A DNA stretch of 64,000 nt from Typhlomys cinereus (GCA_023101885.1 JALPQD010000922.1:124001-188000), one strand, 5' to 3'. Counted from the first letter of the stretch, positions 48,241 through 59,931 are shown. Program-made: numbers and translations. Notes: generated by a model not told the origin, from the letters alone.

Positions 48241-48879
48241 CATTCTCCCGCTCCCTCATTGTCTCTTTCTGTCCAGCTGTGGGAGAGTTCTCGACGTGGG
48301 AAGAAGCAAACCAGCCAGCGAGCTGCACCCGGCCCGGATGGCGTGGTAGGGAGAGGAGAGAGGAAGGAAAAGATGGCGCGGGGCGCCTGTGAAACGAGGA
48401 GAGCTGACCTCTGACCCCAGCACGACCTGGGAAGGAGGGTCGGGGAGACTGAGGTTGGGATCCTCGGGCAGCGCAGTGGCGGGATGATGGGAGCTGGAGG
48501 CTGGGTGAGGCTGGGAAGGCTAGTCAGATGGGACGCAGGGGAGGGGGCGAGGGGAGCGCGGGCTGAGGTCTGAGTTGGGTGGTACCGTGCTTGGCCCAGC
48601 TGTCTGGAATCACTTTCGAGAGAGCTGCTTGGGGACACTCTTCCTCCTGGGATGGGGACCCGCCAGAACTTGACTCACTTGAGCGGATGGAAGGGCAGGG
48701 CTTGCTTCCCGGCAGCCCCAGGAAGCCAGGATGCTCAGCCTGCTGAGCCCCTGGCCCCACCCCTCTGCATGTCCGTGGAAGACGCAGCAGTCGCTGTGCC
48801 CACTCAGACCCTGGGGGGTCCACAGGCAAGTGGGGTGGCAGTGAGGGGGTCTGCCACACGATGGCGGGTGACAGCAAGG
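48241..48879. other. Presumed intron DNA
   Basis: GC-rich. Nothing recognised. Confidence 0.35.
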
Positions 48880-48920
48880 GCGCGGGAGGGCGCGGGAGGG
48901 CGCGGGAGGGCGCGGGAGGG
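48880..48920. repeat. 10-bp tandem repeat
   Basis: Four copies of GCGCGGGAGG in a row. Confidence 0.9.
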
Positions 48921-50219
48921 CTCCTCTCCCAGCGTCCCGCTGGCTCTGCAGCAGTTGCCTCCACCCCTCTCCTGGGGGTCTTACTCTGAGGGATTCTGCC
49001 ATCCCTGAGGGGCTGGGGTGGGGGGCTCCCAGGCTGTCACCTCTTGACCCGGCTCTGGTAGCACCGATAAGCAGGACTCAGCCACCTTCCCAAGTCTGGT
49101 TAAAGAGTAACAACGACCAGCGAGAAAGGACGTTTATTCGATGTGCACCTTGGGAAGAGGAACAGAGAGGTTCGGTGCCCCCCACCCTCCTGCAAGTCCA
49201 TCTTGGGGTCGCGACTCGAGAGAGACTTAGGCTGAGGCAGGGAGTGAGAATTGTTCCTAACTAAGCAGTCCTGGTCAAGGGGCGGCCCGTCGATGACTTG
49301 GCTCAAGTGTGTCCAGCCAGGGGGTGTGAGCAGAGGGGTGGTAAGTCTCTACCTGGGAGGTGAGTGCCTCCTCTGGCTGGTGCCAGGGTCCCAGCGTGGG
49401 GTCCCTGGGGACCTTTGAGTTCTTTGGGTGCATCTTCTCAATAGTCTGATACCCAAGGGAGGGTAGCAGTGTCTCTCTTTAGAATACCTCTCTTGGTCCT
49501 GTGGTCCCCCACCATGCCTGGGCCAGTGAGTAGATTCATGCTGGCCTGGGAGGGCAAGAAAGAGAGAGACAGAGACAGAGACAGAGAGAAACAGAAAGAC
49601 AGAGAGGGAGAGAGAGAGATTTCTCAAGTGAGAAAACCGTGGCTCAGAGAGGCTCAGTGACTAGCCCAGTGGGTTAATCTGCATCGTGTGTGGGTGTAAC
49701 ACAGATCCTTGTTTGTGGAGGGGGTTCATTTTAAACTCAGCTTACTGCTGAAATACAAACACCAGCAGCTGCAGGGGCGTCCAGGAGGGAGGTACAAACC
49801 CCGGGAAACTCAGGGCCCCACCCCTCCTCCCACCCCCGCTGGAGGACAAGTGACTGTCACGCGCTAGGGCCGGCTGAGGGAGGAGGGCTTCAGGTGGCTT
49901 TATCACTATCACAAACATCCTGGTGGGAGCTAGGAAGCCCTGGGGAATGGGGGATGGGGGTGAAAGCCAGGGGTTGCCTTCCGGGAACTGGACGCCCCCT
50001 GTCGGCGACTGGGTAGGCTGTGCCTTCCCAAGCAGCCCCGGCTGCCTCAGGAAAGTGGACCTCCTGCTTCCTGTGTTTGCACATTTTGCATTGAACATAC
50101 TTGAATTAGCTAATTAATGTGGGCGCACGTGGGTGCACGTGGGTGAGGAGAGTATCAGGTGCCACTTCTCAAGCAATATCCACCTTTTAAAAAGCACTAC
50201 TATTTTATTTAAGAGAGAG
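48921..50219. other. Presumed intron DNA
   Basis: A purine-rich (GAGACA)n tract is at about 49560-49620. Otherwise unique-looking. No gene seen. Confidence 0.35.
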
Positions 50220-50350
50220 GGTGGGAGGCAAGTGTGTGTGGAGGTCAGAGCACAGCTTTTAGAAGTCGGTCCTCTTCTCCGTTACGTGGGATTCGAACTC
50301 AGGTCACAGGTTTGCTTGCAGTCGCCTTTACCCAGGAGCCATCCTTTGGG
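50220..50350 (-). mobile_element. B3-like SINE
   Basis: Reverse copy: GTGTGTGTGGAGGTCAGAGC, AGAAGTCGGTCCTCTTCTCC, TACGTGGGATTCGAACTCAG and GCCTTTACCCAGGAGCCATC. Confidence 0.8.
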
Positions 50351-52130
50351 TCCTGGTGCAGCCCAGAGTCGCGGCCTCGAGACCAGGGCTCTCCAGGACC
50401 AGGTGGAGAACAGAACACATGCAACTCCGTTTTGGCCGAGTGAATTCTGAACACATTTATTGAAACTTTCGTGACAGCTTTCATACAGAAAATTCTGGGG
50501 TAAAGAATGTTGCATATAATTTTCTAATCAGCAAAATCACCTTCAGGGTGGACCTTTTTTTTTTTTCAAGAACCTAACCCATTGCCTGAGGGTAAAGGCA
50601 CTTAAGGGAATCATTCTCTTATGGATAGCTATGAGGCTGAGCCCACATTTTAACAGAGACTGCTTTTTTAAACACACAGAGGCAGAATGATCTCCTTTTG
50701 ATTTCAGCAAGGAACATATTTTACAATTAACTATAGGAGTCCCCAATACCCCATAAGTCCCAGCATGAGCTTTGCTGCTATCTTCTCCAGGTTGATCCTC
50801 TCAGTCAGGCAGGTCGACATGGGCACCAGGCATGGCAGCAGGTTCTAACTTGGGAAGATGTATGCAGCTCATGCAGTCTCTACTATCCAAGCTTGAACCA
50901 CGTCTCTAGGGGGGCCATGGCTTGGATACTCAAGGGCCATAAGCACCTATAGCGTGATTTTGTCAATGGAACACTACTGAGATATGCACTGAAGACAACA
51001 CTTAAGCAATATAATTATTAAAAGAATAATTCCTCCTATAATAGCATCCTTCTATTCCTTTAATAGTAAGGTTGCTTATGTCTTCCTTTGAGGAATTCCA
51101 GAAGTGTATTGCCATCAGTTAGATGACCCATCTGTGAACCATGCATACTCCAAACCTGGGGTCCAGTCAGGCTCCGTAAGCCAAGGGTGTCTCTTTTGGG
51201 GCGGAGGGGATCATTGGTGGGAGTGCACTCGAATGGTCCATCTCTGTGATTTCTCATAAGAGTGCTGCTTGGTATAGGAAAGACACGGCTTCCTTTGCTT
51301 CTGACATGGATTCTCCCAGTTTGGATTGCAAATACCATCTCCAGGGGCAGTCTTGGCATCTAGACTTTCTGGCATGATGGTCTCTTCCTTGGCCTTCAGC
51401 CAGGGTAAGAGGGTATCACAGTTTCTTTTAAGGTTCTAGTGGACTGATAGCATAGTCTTATACTTCTGGAATTTCTGAGTTAGTACGTAGGTGGGAATTT
51501 TACCCACCTGTTTTAAGACTCTAGAAGTTATTCTCTAATTTCCTTAAAATCAGTGCACACATTCTGGCTAACAAGTCTACTTATTGTAAGTGACTAGACA
51601 TGAAATCTCTATTTAGAATTTGACTTAAAGTTAAAAAGCAGGCTTCTTCTCTAGATCAGAGAGCAGGAAGCTAGTTCCAAAAAAACAAAAACAAAAACAA
51701 AAAAAACACCCTAAGAGCAGGTAAAAGGCACTCCTAATTCCCAGAAGAATTCTTCCTGCCAGAGGTAAAACTTGAATTATCTCTATTCCAAAAAAACAAA
51801 ACCTAGGTAAGGGGCACTCCTAATTCCCAGAATTTTTCCTGCCTGAGGCAAGACCCGAATTATCTAGGAGAGAGTGTCCAGCCCCTGTTCATGGGTGTTA
51901 TTGTGACCTTCCCCAGGGAACAGGCTTTAGGCCTGAGCTGGGAAGAAACACCAAGGCCTGACAATTCCCATATTATTTCTCTTAAAGAAAGCCATGTCCT
52001 TATCCCAAAAGATGTTTCTTTGAATCCATCTTTTCCAAACTGAGACATATTCTACCAGATTAGTTGAATGAGGACGTGGCAGGGTCCCACCTTAATTGTT
52101 TTTGAGATTAAAGCAGGGATTTTATTGTGA
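50351..52130 (-). other. Unclassified retroelement-like block
   Basis: About 1.7 kb of AT-rich DNA unlike its neighbours. Minus-strand polyA-type signals (AATAAA at about 50456), frames with modest protein character (51060-51359, 99 codons), short A-run duplications at 51675-51800 and no SINEs suggest the decayed 3' part of a retroelement read leftwards. I cannot assign a family. A (CAAAAA)n duplication near 51680 and 51788 marks two related copies of about 110 bp. Confidence 0.35.
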
Positions 52131-52931
52131 ATGAGAAGAAGGGAAGAAACTCTTGGATGCTCTGTCCGAGGAGGCAGGAGAAGCCACAGGCTCAAGGTGG
52201 GAGAGCGTTAGCGCAGAGGAGGGGCTTATGGTCAGAGAGACAAGGGGAGCTGCCGTGAGCACGTGGCTGGGAGAGGACAGAGCGTCACAGCGTGATTGCA
52301 TGGCGTGACCGAGCAGTGGGAGGGCGGGAGCAGAGAGCCCACCTTAACTTTTCGAGACAGGGTCTCTCCCCGGGAACTGAGCTCAGCAGTCTGGGTTCCT
52401 CCAGATTGGACGTAGGTCCCTCCTGCCTCCACCCCTGACTGTGGGGTGGTATAACCCAGCTTCTATGCCTGACTCTTCACGTGGACCCTGGGGGTGAAGC
52501 TCAGATCCCCCCATGGGCAATGCCCAAGCTAGCCATCGCCCTGCTCTGAACACATCATCTTATGGGGGGGCTAACAGGCTGCGGGTGGTGCACACCCCAG
52601 AAACATGCCCCCCAGGCAGGGCGTGTGGAGCTGCAGAGTGAGACCTTCAGCTCCACGAAGGGGTCAGGGATGCCCACCCAGAAGAGGCATGTTGGCTTCT
52701 GTAGATACAGAGCCTGCGAGTGCGGAGGGCCGACAGTGCTTGCTGTGTGTCTTTGGGAATGTCGCTCTCCCTCTCTGAGCTTTGGTTCTGTATCTGTAGA
52801 AAAGTCTGTTTTACATTGTGCAGTCATCCTGCATAGGAACAGGAAGAGTCTGTCGGAGTCAGTTCACAACCGTGTATCCAGTCTGTGGGCATCTTATAGG
52901 AATGTGTCTAGTGTTTTTAAGAGTTTATTTA
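52131..52931. other. Presumed intron DNA
   Basis: A weak reverse B1-like piece may lie at about 52345-52430 (TTCGAGACAGGGTCTCTCC). Otherwise no call. Confidence 0.35.
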
Positions 52932-53180
52932 CTGTGTGTGTGTGTTTGGGGGAGGGGGGTGTGTGTGCCTGCAGAGGCCCAGCCGTGGCTCTGGGAATCA
53001 CCCTGGTTGCTCTGCCTCTTTTTTGCTTTGCTCTGACGTTTCCAGGCTCTACCTTCCAGGCCGGAAGTGAAGGATATCACCATTTCTGCCTGGCATTTTT
53101 GTGTGGGACCTGGGATCCGAACTCAGGTCCTTCTGCTTGTGAGGCAGAGGCTTTGCCCCGGAGCCGCCTCTCCAGCCCCC
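52932..53180 (-). mobile_element. tRNA-type SINE with (CA)n tail
   Basis: Reverse copy: TG-rich leader, CCTGCAGAGGCCCAGCCG, TTTGCTTTGCTCTGACGTTT, GTGTGGGACCTGGGATCCGA, GCTTGTGAGGCAGAGGCTTT, ending GCCGCCTCTCCAGCCCCC. Confidence 0.85.
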
Positions 53181-54120
53181 ATGTTTACTGTTTAGAAATG
53201 CAGGGCTCTGGCTTCCTGGCCCAACTCTCACTTACTTCAGCGTGACCCTGTCGGGCCTCACTATCCCCGGCTCTGAATCAGAAGTCATTAATCCCCCCGC
53301 ATCTGTGAGTCAACCGTGGTGTGAAAAACCTCGCCCAGGGTGGCGCCCTGCTGCCCACGGTACCAGCTGTTAGAATCACAGTGGGCTGACCTCTCACCCA
53401 CACTTTCACTCCTTGCGAGCATCTCTGTGGGTGGGGAGACTGGCTTGTTTGTGATTTCCAGCGGAACCTCGTCTTTGTGCCCTCTCAGGGCCTGAAGGTC
53501 TAAACGCAAGCCGCCTCTCACTCCCTGGCGAACAAAGAGTGGGGCTCCTGGTCCCCCCAGCCTTCTCTGTGCCTGTGGCCCTTCCTTTCCCAGCCAGGAG
53601 CAGATGGCTGTGGACGTCCTTCCCTTTGGGGCGTTGCAGGCTGGGGTGGATGGTTTCCAATTTCTCCTCAGCCTTCAGTTCTGGACCCCAGGATTTAATT
53701 CAGATCAGCTAGGATTAGCTGTGTGACTTGGGGAGAGTATCTTTTTGGATTTCCATGTTACCGGTGACATGGTGACGCTCTGACATCACAACAAGGTTTG
53801 TGGGAGGCCCACGTCATGCAGTCATCACGCCTATGGAGAAAGAGGATGTTTGCGGGAGCACGTTAGCCTTTCTGCCTCCATCTTCTCAGAGAGCGAATGC
53901 GACTCCTTGAGTCCCAGAGAGGGAAGGAAAGACCGGCGCTGCCTCCAGCTCTGAGCTAGTACATCCGGGCCTCTCCAGCACTGTCCGGCCAGGATGAGGA
54001 TGGGAACACCAGAGCCCGTCACTCCCAGGCCTGGGGACTCCACATGCAGTGGGCTGAGCTGGCTGGTCACAGGCGGCCGAAGCTGTGGGGGCAGAGCTGG
54101 CCAGAGCTGTGGCTGGAAGG
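53181..54120. other. Presumed intron DNA
   Basis: Nothing recognised. Confidence 0.35.
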
Positions 54121-54388
54121 GGCAACTTGAAAGAAGAGGGAGGAAGAGGAGGAGGAGGACAGGCAGGGGGAAGAGAGGGAGAGGAGGCAAAGGGAGAAGA
54201 AAGAGGGAGGAGGAGGAGGAGGAGGAAAAGAGGGAAGAGAGAGAGAGAAGGGAGAGAGAAGGAAGAAAGAAGAGGGAGAAAGAGGGGAAGAGGGAAGTGA
54301 GATGGAGTAGAAAGAGAGGGAAGGAGGAAGAGGAAGGAGAAGAGAGGGAAGAAAGAGGAGGAAGAGGAAGGAGGGAGGGGCAAGTGAG
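54121..54388. repeat. Polypurine (GGA/GAA) tract
   Basis: About 265 bases almost free of pyrimidines on the plus strand, built of GAGGA, GGAAGA and AGAGGG motifs. It lies about 125 bp left of the provirus. Such tracts can form triplex (H-DNA). Frames on both strands stay open because of composition. Confidence 0.92.
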
Positions 54389-54511
54389 AAAGTTGTGTCA
54401 ATAAAACCTGCTTCCTGCCTCCTGCTTGCAGCCCCGTGCCAGCAAGTCCTGGGACACATCTTGGGAACCCCCAGATGCAGGAAGGCTGAGGAGTACTCGG
54501 GAATGGGGGGT

Positions 54512-55004
54512 TGTATTAGTTAGGGTTCTCTAGAGTCACAGAATTCACAGAACGAATATATATATATATATTATATATGTATAGGAAATTTATTGAGTTG
54601 GCTTACAGATATGGCCGAGGTAGTCCAGCGAAGGCTGTCAGCAGGCGAGGTAGTTCCAACGATGGCTGCCAACAGCTAGCTGCTCAGTTCGGTAGTCAAG
54701 TAGGTGCTGGCTGAAGGCTGGAGAACTCCTAGAGCCTTAGTCTAGTGGAAGGTTGAAGGAACCGAGCGGCCGGAAGGAAGAACGATTCCTAGCACAGCTG
54801 CAAGAAGGGATCTGTTCTCCTTGGTGGCTCCTTTTTATATGATGCAGTATTGGGAGAATCCTTTGAGAGCTTTGGAGTTCTGATAGGCTCTAGGGTGTGT
54901 ACATCCTTTCAAGTAGTCTCAGTTGATCCTTTTCCAGAGGTGGTCTCAGCCCAGCTTAGTTAATACCCTGTGTGTCAAGTTGACACCCAGGCTTAACTAT
55001 CACA
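54512..55004 (-). repeat. 3' LTR of the ERV-L provirus
   Basis: 493 bp. On the minus strand: TATAAAA-type box at about 54832-54839, AATAAA at 54589-54594, then an (AT)n that is about 9 bp longer than in the 5' LTR, and the terminal CTAATACA. The last internal bases before it (AAGGGGCGGACT) are the polypurine tract. Confidence 0.95.
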
Positions 55005-55336
55005 AGTCCGCCCCTTGTCAACTTGACACCAAATCACATTTCCTTAGGCCATTAAAAATTCTCCAAATAAAACAGTAAGATTCATAGTTCCGCCTAACAT
55101 AATATAGCTATCCATGTACAACCGCACATGCATTATTTTTTCTAAGATCAATGACAATGCCCTTTGAGAAATGCTTAGTCTTAGTGTCTCATAACACAAT
55201 ATCATAATGTAGATTATAGCATTTCATATCATAACTACAGATTAACATTATATTACATTACATAAATATCTTCTTAGAGTATGTGCACATGCACAAGTTT
55301 ATTCTTGACAGTCTAGACCAGAAGCACTCATGGCAA

Positions 55337-56365
55337 TTATAATCCTCGTTTCTGTAACTGGTTACGTGGCCTTAGGTGGTATTTATAACTGCCTTCTACT
55401 ACCCATTCTGTATTTCCTCCACCTTCAGCAAGTACTTCTGCAGGTCTTGGCTCTTTACCTGGAGGGGTTACCCATACCTTCATTCCTGAAGGATCTGGAC
55501 CATTTACTGTCTTTCCTGTGTTGGGTTGCTGTAAATTCCCATTGACCTTAATCACAGGACATGGTAACACCAAGAGACGTCCTAGTGGATCTCCTATACT
55601 CCAGACATACTCGTCTTTACCACCATTGTGGAGAACCAGTCCAATTTCTCCTTGGTGGTCTGGGTCAATCATCCCTCCTAATACTGTTATTCCTTTCTTA
55701 GCCTGTTGGCTCAAGGGCATCAGAAGTCCAAAATAACCAGGAGGAAGCCTTAGCTTCCAGTTCAAAGGAATAGTTGCTGTGTCCCCTGGCAGAAGCATTC
55801 TCTGCTCTGGACCCAAAACTTCTAAGCCAGTAGAATACAGGCTCTTGGGAACAGGAAGCAAAAATTTTCCTAATGGGTCACTAGGGGTGATAGTAAGGGG
55901 AGCTATTCCTGTTTCTACCCCTTGATTCCTGGACCCGTGAATCCTGGCTATAGGAAACACAGTCCCATATATTGGATGCTGGTTTAAGGCATATACTGCC
56001 TTCTGGAGAATTCTGCCCCATCCCTCCAGACTATTACCACCTACTTGACGCTGTAATTGTGCCTTTAAAAGGCCATTCCACCATTCTATCAAGCCAGCTG
56101 CTTCAGGATGGTGGGGAACATGGTAAAACCAATGAATTCCACGGTCGTGAGCTCACTGCTGTACTTCTTTAGCTGTGAAATGAGTTCCCTGATCAGAAGC
56201 AATGCTGTGTGGAATTCCATGACGGTGGATAAGGCATTCTGTAAGTCCCTGGATGGTAGTCTTGGCAGAAGCATGACGTGCAGGAAAGGCAAATCCATAA
56301 CCAGAATAAGTATCTATCCCGGTAAGAACAAAGCGCTGCCCTTTCCATCTTGGAAGGTGGTCCAA
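55337..56365 (-). pseudogene. ERV-L integrase and dUTPase regions
   Basis: The integrase core is visible from 56365 (DTYSGYGF, then SDQGTHF with the first two catalytic aspartates). An in-frame TGA at about 56152 follows KEVQQ. Downstream, from 56092 in the same frame, a 251-codon frame starts at IEWWN, which carries the catalytic glutamate. It continues through the integrase C-terminus and then a dUTPase domain at about residues 85-180 (GGMIDPDHQGEIG and GDPLGRLLVLP). A dUTPase at the pol 3' end is a hallmark of ERV-L. The integrase is interrupted, though the dUTPase stretch itself shows no break. Confidence 0.88.
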
Positions 56366-56850
56366 TGTAGGTCAACCTGCCACCACTGTTGCTGGTTGGT
56401 CACCCCGAGGAATAGCTCCATATGGAGGACTCAGCAGTTGGTCTCTGCTGCTGGCAGATTTGGCCTCAGCATGCAGCTGTAGCCAGGTCAGCCTTGGTGA
56501 GTGGAAGTCCATGTTGTTGAGCCCATGCATAACCTCCATCTCTGCCACCATGTGCCACTTTGTTCATGGGCCCATTGGGCAATGACAGAAATGGCTGGGG
56601 AAAGAGGCTGACTGTCCACAGAACAGGTCATCTAATCCACCTGATTATTGAATGTTTCTTCTGCCGATGTCCTCTTTTGATGAGCATTTATATGAGACAC
56701 AAATATCTTTGTGTCCTTTGCCCAGTGGGAAAGATCTATCCACATGCTTTTTCCCCAGATGTCTTTCTCGCCAATTTTCCAATTATGTTCCTTCCAAGTC
56801 CCTGACCATCCTGCCAAACCATTGGCTACAGTCCATGAATCAGTATACAG
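56366..56850 (-). pseudogene. ERV-L RNase H end and integrase zinc-binding region
   Basis: Stops in all forward-reading pol frames. The frame at about 56817-56632 carries the RNase H end (SHINAHQ). The zinc-binding part of integrase is expected after it, and remains are faint. Confidence 0.6.
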
Positions 56851-58704
56851 TCACACATCTGGCCATTTTTCCTTCCAGGCAAAGTGTACAACCATGTGCA
56901 CTGCCCGAAGTTCTGCCCACTGTGAAGATTTCCCTTCTCCAGTGTCCTTCAGGGTTGTTGCGGAAAGGGGTTGCAGCGCTGCAGCTGTCCACTTCTGGGT
57001 GGCACCGGAATAGCGAGCAGAACCACCTGTGAACCAGGCCCTAGTCTTCTCTTCTTCAGTTAGCTGATCATAGGGCACACCCCAGGAGGTCATAGGTGCA
57101 TGCTTGGGAACAGGCATTGCAACAGGCTGGGGAACCATAGGCATTTGGGCAACTTCTTCATGTAGCTTACTTGTGCCTTCAGGACCCGCTCGGGCCCTGT
57201 CTCGTATGTACCATTTCCATTTGATGATAGATTGCTGCTGTGCCCGTCCAACTTTATGGCTTGCTGGGTCAGATAACACCCAACTCATGATGGGTAGCTC
57301 AGGTTGCATAGTAACTTGGTGACCCATTGTCAGACGTTCAGTTTCCACTAAGGCCCAATAACAAGCCAAGAGCTGTTTCTCAAAAGGAGAGTAATTGTCT
57401 GCCGATGATGGCAGGGCCTTGGTCCAAAATCCCAAGGGTCTCCTCTGTGATTCACCTATGGGAGCCTGCCAGAGACTCCAAACAGCATCTCTATCAGCAA
57501 CAGATACTTCCAATACCATTGGGTCTGCTGGATCATACGGTCCAAGTGGCAAGGCAGCCTGTACCGCAGCTTGAACCTGCTGAAGAGCCTTCTCTTGTTC
57601 TGGGCCCCACTCAAAGCTGGCAGCTTTCCGAGTTACTTGGTATATGGGCCTAAATAACACACCCAAGTGAGGAATGTGCTGCCTCCAAAATCCAAACAGG
57701 CCCACCAAACGCTGTGCTTCTTTCTTAGTGGTGGGAGGAGCCAGGTGCAACAACTTATCCTTTACCTTAGAGGGGATATCTCTACATGCCCCACACCACT
57801 GAACTCCTAAAAATTTTACTGAAGTGGAAGGTCCTTGGATTTTGGTTGGGTTTATTTCCCATCCTCTGTTGCGCATATGCCTTATCAACAAATCCAAAAT
57901 GCTTGCTACTTCCTGCTCACTTGAGCCAATCAGCATAATATCATCTATATAATGGACTAGTGTGATACCTTGCGGAAGAGACAAGCGATCAAGATCTCTG
58001 CGAACCAAGTTATGGCATAGGGCTGGAGAATTAATATACCCTTGCGGTAACACTGTAAATGTATACTGCTGGCCTTACCAACTGAAAGCAAATTGCTTCT
58101 GATGATCTTTATGAATAGGTATGGAGAAAAAGCATTGCAAGATCAATGGGATCAGTCCTTATATGTCATCGGAGAGGAGGACACAGTGGAGAGTTAGGCA
58201 CACACAATAAAGGACTCTCTGGGAATTGGGGGGAGGCACTGGGGGAAGGGGAGGGGGAAGAGGGGGGAGGGAGGGAACTGGTAAAAAATTTTTAAAATGT
58301 ATAATTAAATTTTTAATAAAAAAAAAATAAAATAAAAGTGAGACGACAGAGGATAATAAAAAAAAAAAAAAAAAAAAAAGATCAATGGCTGCATACCAAG
58401 TACCAGGAGATGTGTTGATCTGCTCAAGCAATGAAACCACATCTGATACAGCAGCTGCAATGGGAGTCACAACTTGATTAAGTTTACGATAATCAACTGT
58501 CATTCTCCATGATCCATCTGTCTTCTGCACAGGCCAAAGGGGAGAGTTGAAAGGAGAGGTGGTCGGAACCACCACCCCTGCATCCTTCAAGTCCTTGATG
58601 GTGGCACTGATTTCTGTAATTCCTCCAGGGATACGATACTGTTTCTGATTCACTATTTTCCTTAGGTAGAGGCAATTCCAAAGGCTTCCATTTGGCCTTC
58701 CCAA
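56851..58704 (-). pseudogene. ERV-L reverse transcriptase / RNase H, split by L1
   Basis: Two pieces in one frame. Piece 1 (58704-58389) carries the RT N-terminal fingers ([16 protein letters not shown]), broken by the L1 at 58150-58377. Piece 2 (58149-56851; its first ATG is at 58053) carries the palm and RNase H. The LPQG motif comes at the start of piece 2, the polymerase catalytic YIDD at 57951-57940, and the thumb-connection and RNase H region towards the end. In the RNase H motif normally reading TDGS the aspartate position is glycine here (FTGGSA), which would remove an active-site carboxylate. Non-functional. Confidence 0.85.
58139..58388 (+). mobile_element. 5'-truncated L1 inserted into the ERV-L pol
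   Basis: About 230 bp of a rodent L1 3' end on the plus strand, opposite to the provirus. It has a G-rich polypurine stretch (GGGGGAGGCACTGGGGGAAG and onwards), then AATTTTTAATAAAAAAAAAA, a short non-A stretch, then a second A run of 21. Flanked by the duplication AAGATCAATGG (58139-58149 and 58378-58388). It is younger than the provirus. The open frame on the minus strand running from pol into it is an artefact. Confidence 0.85.
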
Positions 58705-58709
58705 CCATA

Positions 58710-59014
58710 ATGGCTCTTACTCCACATTTCAAGGAACCAATGTGAGGGTTCTGCCAACTTCTAAGTATATCTATTCCAATTATACATTCTGGCACTGGGG
58801 AAATAACCACTGGATGAGTTCAGGGACCTACTGGACCTACTGTGAGTCGAGCATTAGCCAAAACTCCATCGATCACCTGACCTCCATATGCCCCTACTTT
58901 AACTGAAGGGCCACTATGCTTTTTAGGGTCTCCTGGAATCAATGTCAACTCAGACCCAGTATCTAGTAGACCCCGAAATGTCTGATTATTTCCTTTCCCC
59001 CAATGCACAGTCAC
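58710..59014 (-). pseudogene. ERV-L protease region, with in-frame stop
   Basis: Retroviral aspartic protease. The catalytic motif LLDTGSE is at about residues 16-22 of the frame opening at 59014, and the second typical segment IIGIDILR lies after an in-frame TGA near 58819. The frame then continues to about 58493, but RT begins in another frame. Processing of the viral polyprotein would be its role. This copy cannot make it whole. Confidence 0.8.
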
Positions 59015-59117
59015 TCTAGTGAATGGCCTTAGGTCCCTTTGTGGAAGGACAGAAACTAATATTAAAGCTTTTTGCTATGGTGCCAAGGTCCTTCCTTAAA
59101 GGGGCCCGGCCTTCCCT

Positions 59118-59885
59118 TCATTCAAGGGGTTCTGGATCTGTAAACTGGCTCAAGTCTGGAAATTCGTTGACAGGCCGTGATTCTCTGCTACTACGAGTAA
59201 AGGCAGCTTTTCCTTCATTTCTGTTAGAATTTTTCTGCTTGTACAGGTCAAGAAAGAACTTTGTAGGCTTCTTATCTATTTTACTTTTGGGGACTCCATG
59301 GTTAATTAGCCAACGCCAAAGGTCTAAGCGAGTGAGACCTTCATAAGTACTGTTCTGTCTAGGCTGCACATTATGGTTAGTACGCTTACTTTGCCATTGG
59401 CGATTCAATGCTGCCACTTGGCCCCTACTACTCCTCGATCCACCTAGGCCCATTGAATTTAAGTCTTCCAACTGGGCGGCAGCATCTCCCATTGTTAGGT
59501 TTAGAACAAGGAGAAGAGCAATGATAGGAGCCTTCATATTTGGTGCTGCCCCTCTCACCAATTTATTAAGTACATTTCTGGTAAAAGGCATGTCATCTGG
59601 ATTCTCCCATTGAGAATTGGATTTTAAAGAACGTATCCAGTCAAGCATACCAATTTCCCTGAGCCTCTTAATCCCATCATCAACATTAAACCAAGGAATG
59701 TCTGGAATCTCCAGTTCCTTTTCAGAAGGCCAAACTTTAATAAATACTTCAGCTACCCACTCGAATAAACTCTTGGCACCATTTTTAACTCTATGAGTAG
59801 CAGTGTTAAACCTAGAATCTCTACTCAATGGGCCCATTTCTGTGAACCACTGGCACTGGGTCAACAAGCCAGCTCCAGAAATCAC
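59118..59885 (-). pseudogene. ERV-L gag, shortened and broken
   Basis: An open frame of 255 codons corresponds to the structural Gag protein. The right-hand end (about residues 165-200, with LDLWRWLINHGVP) resembles MERVL Gag, and the tail is basic and Ser/Arg-rich. From the recalled size of MERVL Gag (well over 500 aa) this copy is too short, so an internal part appears deleted. A different start, a short reading frame just after the primer site (about 59909-59823), ends at a stop and shows that the true gag start is out of frame with this ORF. Not expected to make functional capsid. Confidence 0.7.
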
Positions 59886-59931
59886 AAAACTTGCCAGTAA
59901 AATTCATTCTTACAATTCTGCTTCTCTAGAA

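Noticed and set aside
47978..48349. 123-codon His/Ser-rich open frame
   Set aside because: Translation of the CATT/CACT tetranucleotide repeat, with no support outside it.
54085..54404. Glu/Arg-rich plus-strand and Ser/Leu-rich minus-strand proteins
   Set aside because: Both are translations of the polypurine tract.
55004..55337. env gene between pol and the 3' LTR
   Set aside because: Only about 330 bp of AT-rich DNA remains, with no envelope-like frame. ERV-L elements normally lack env.
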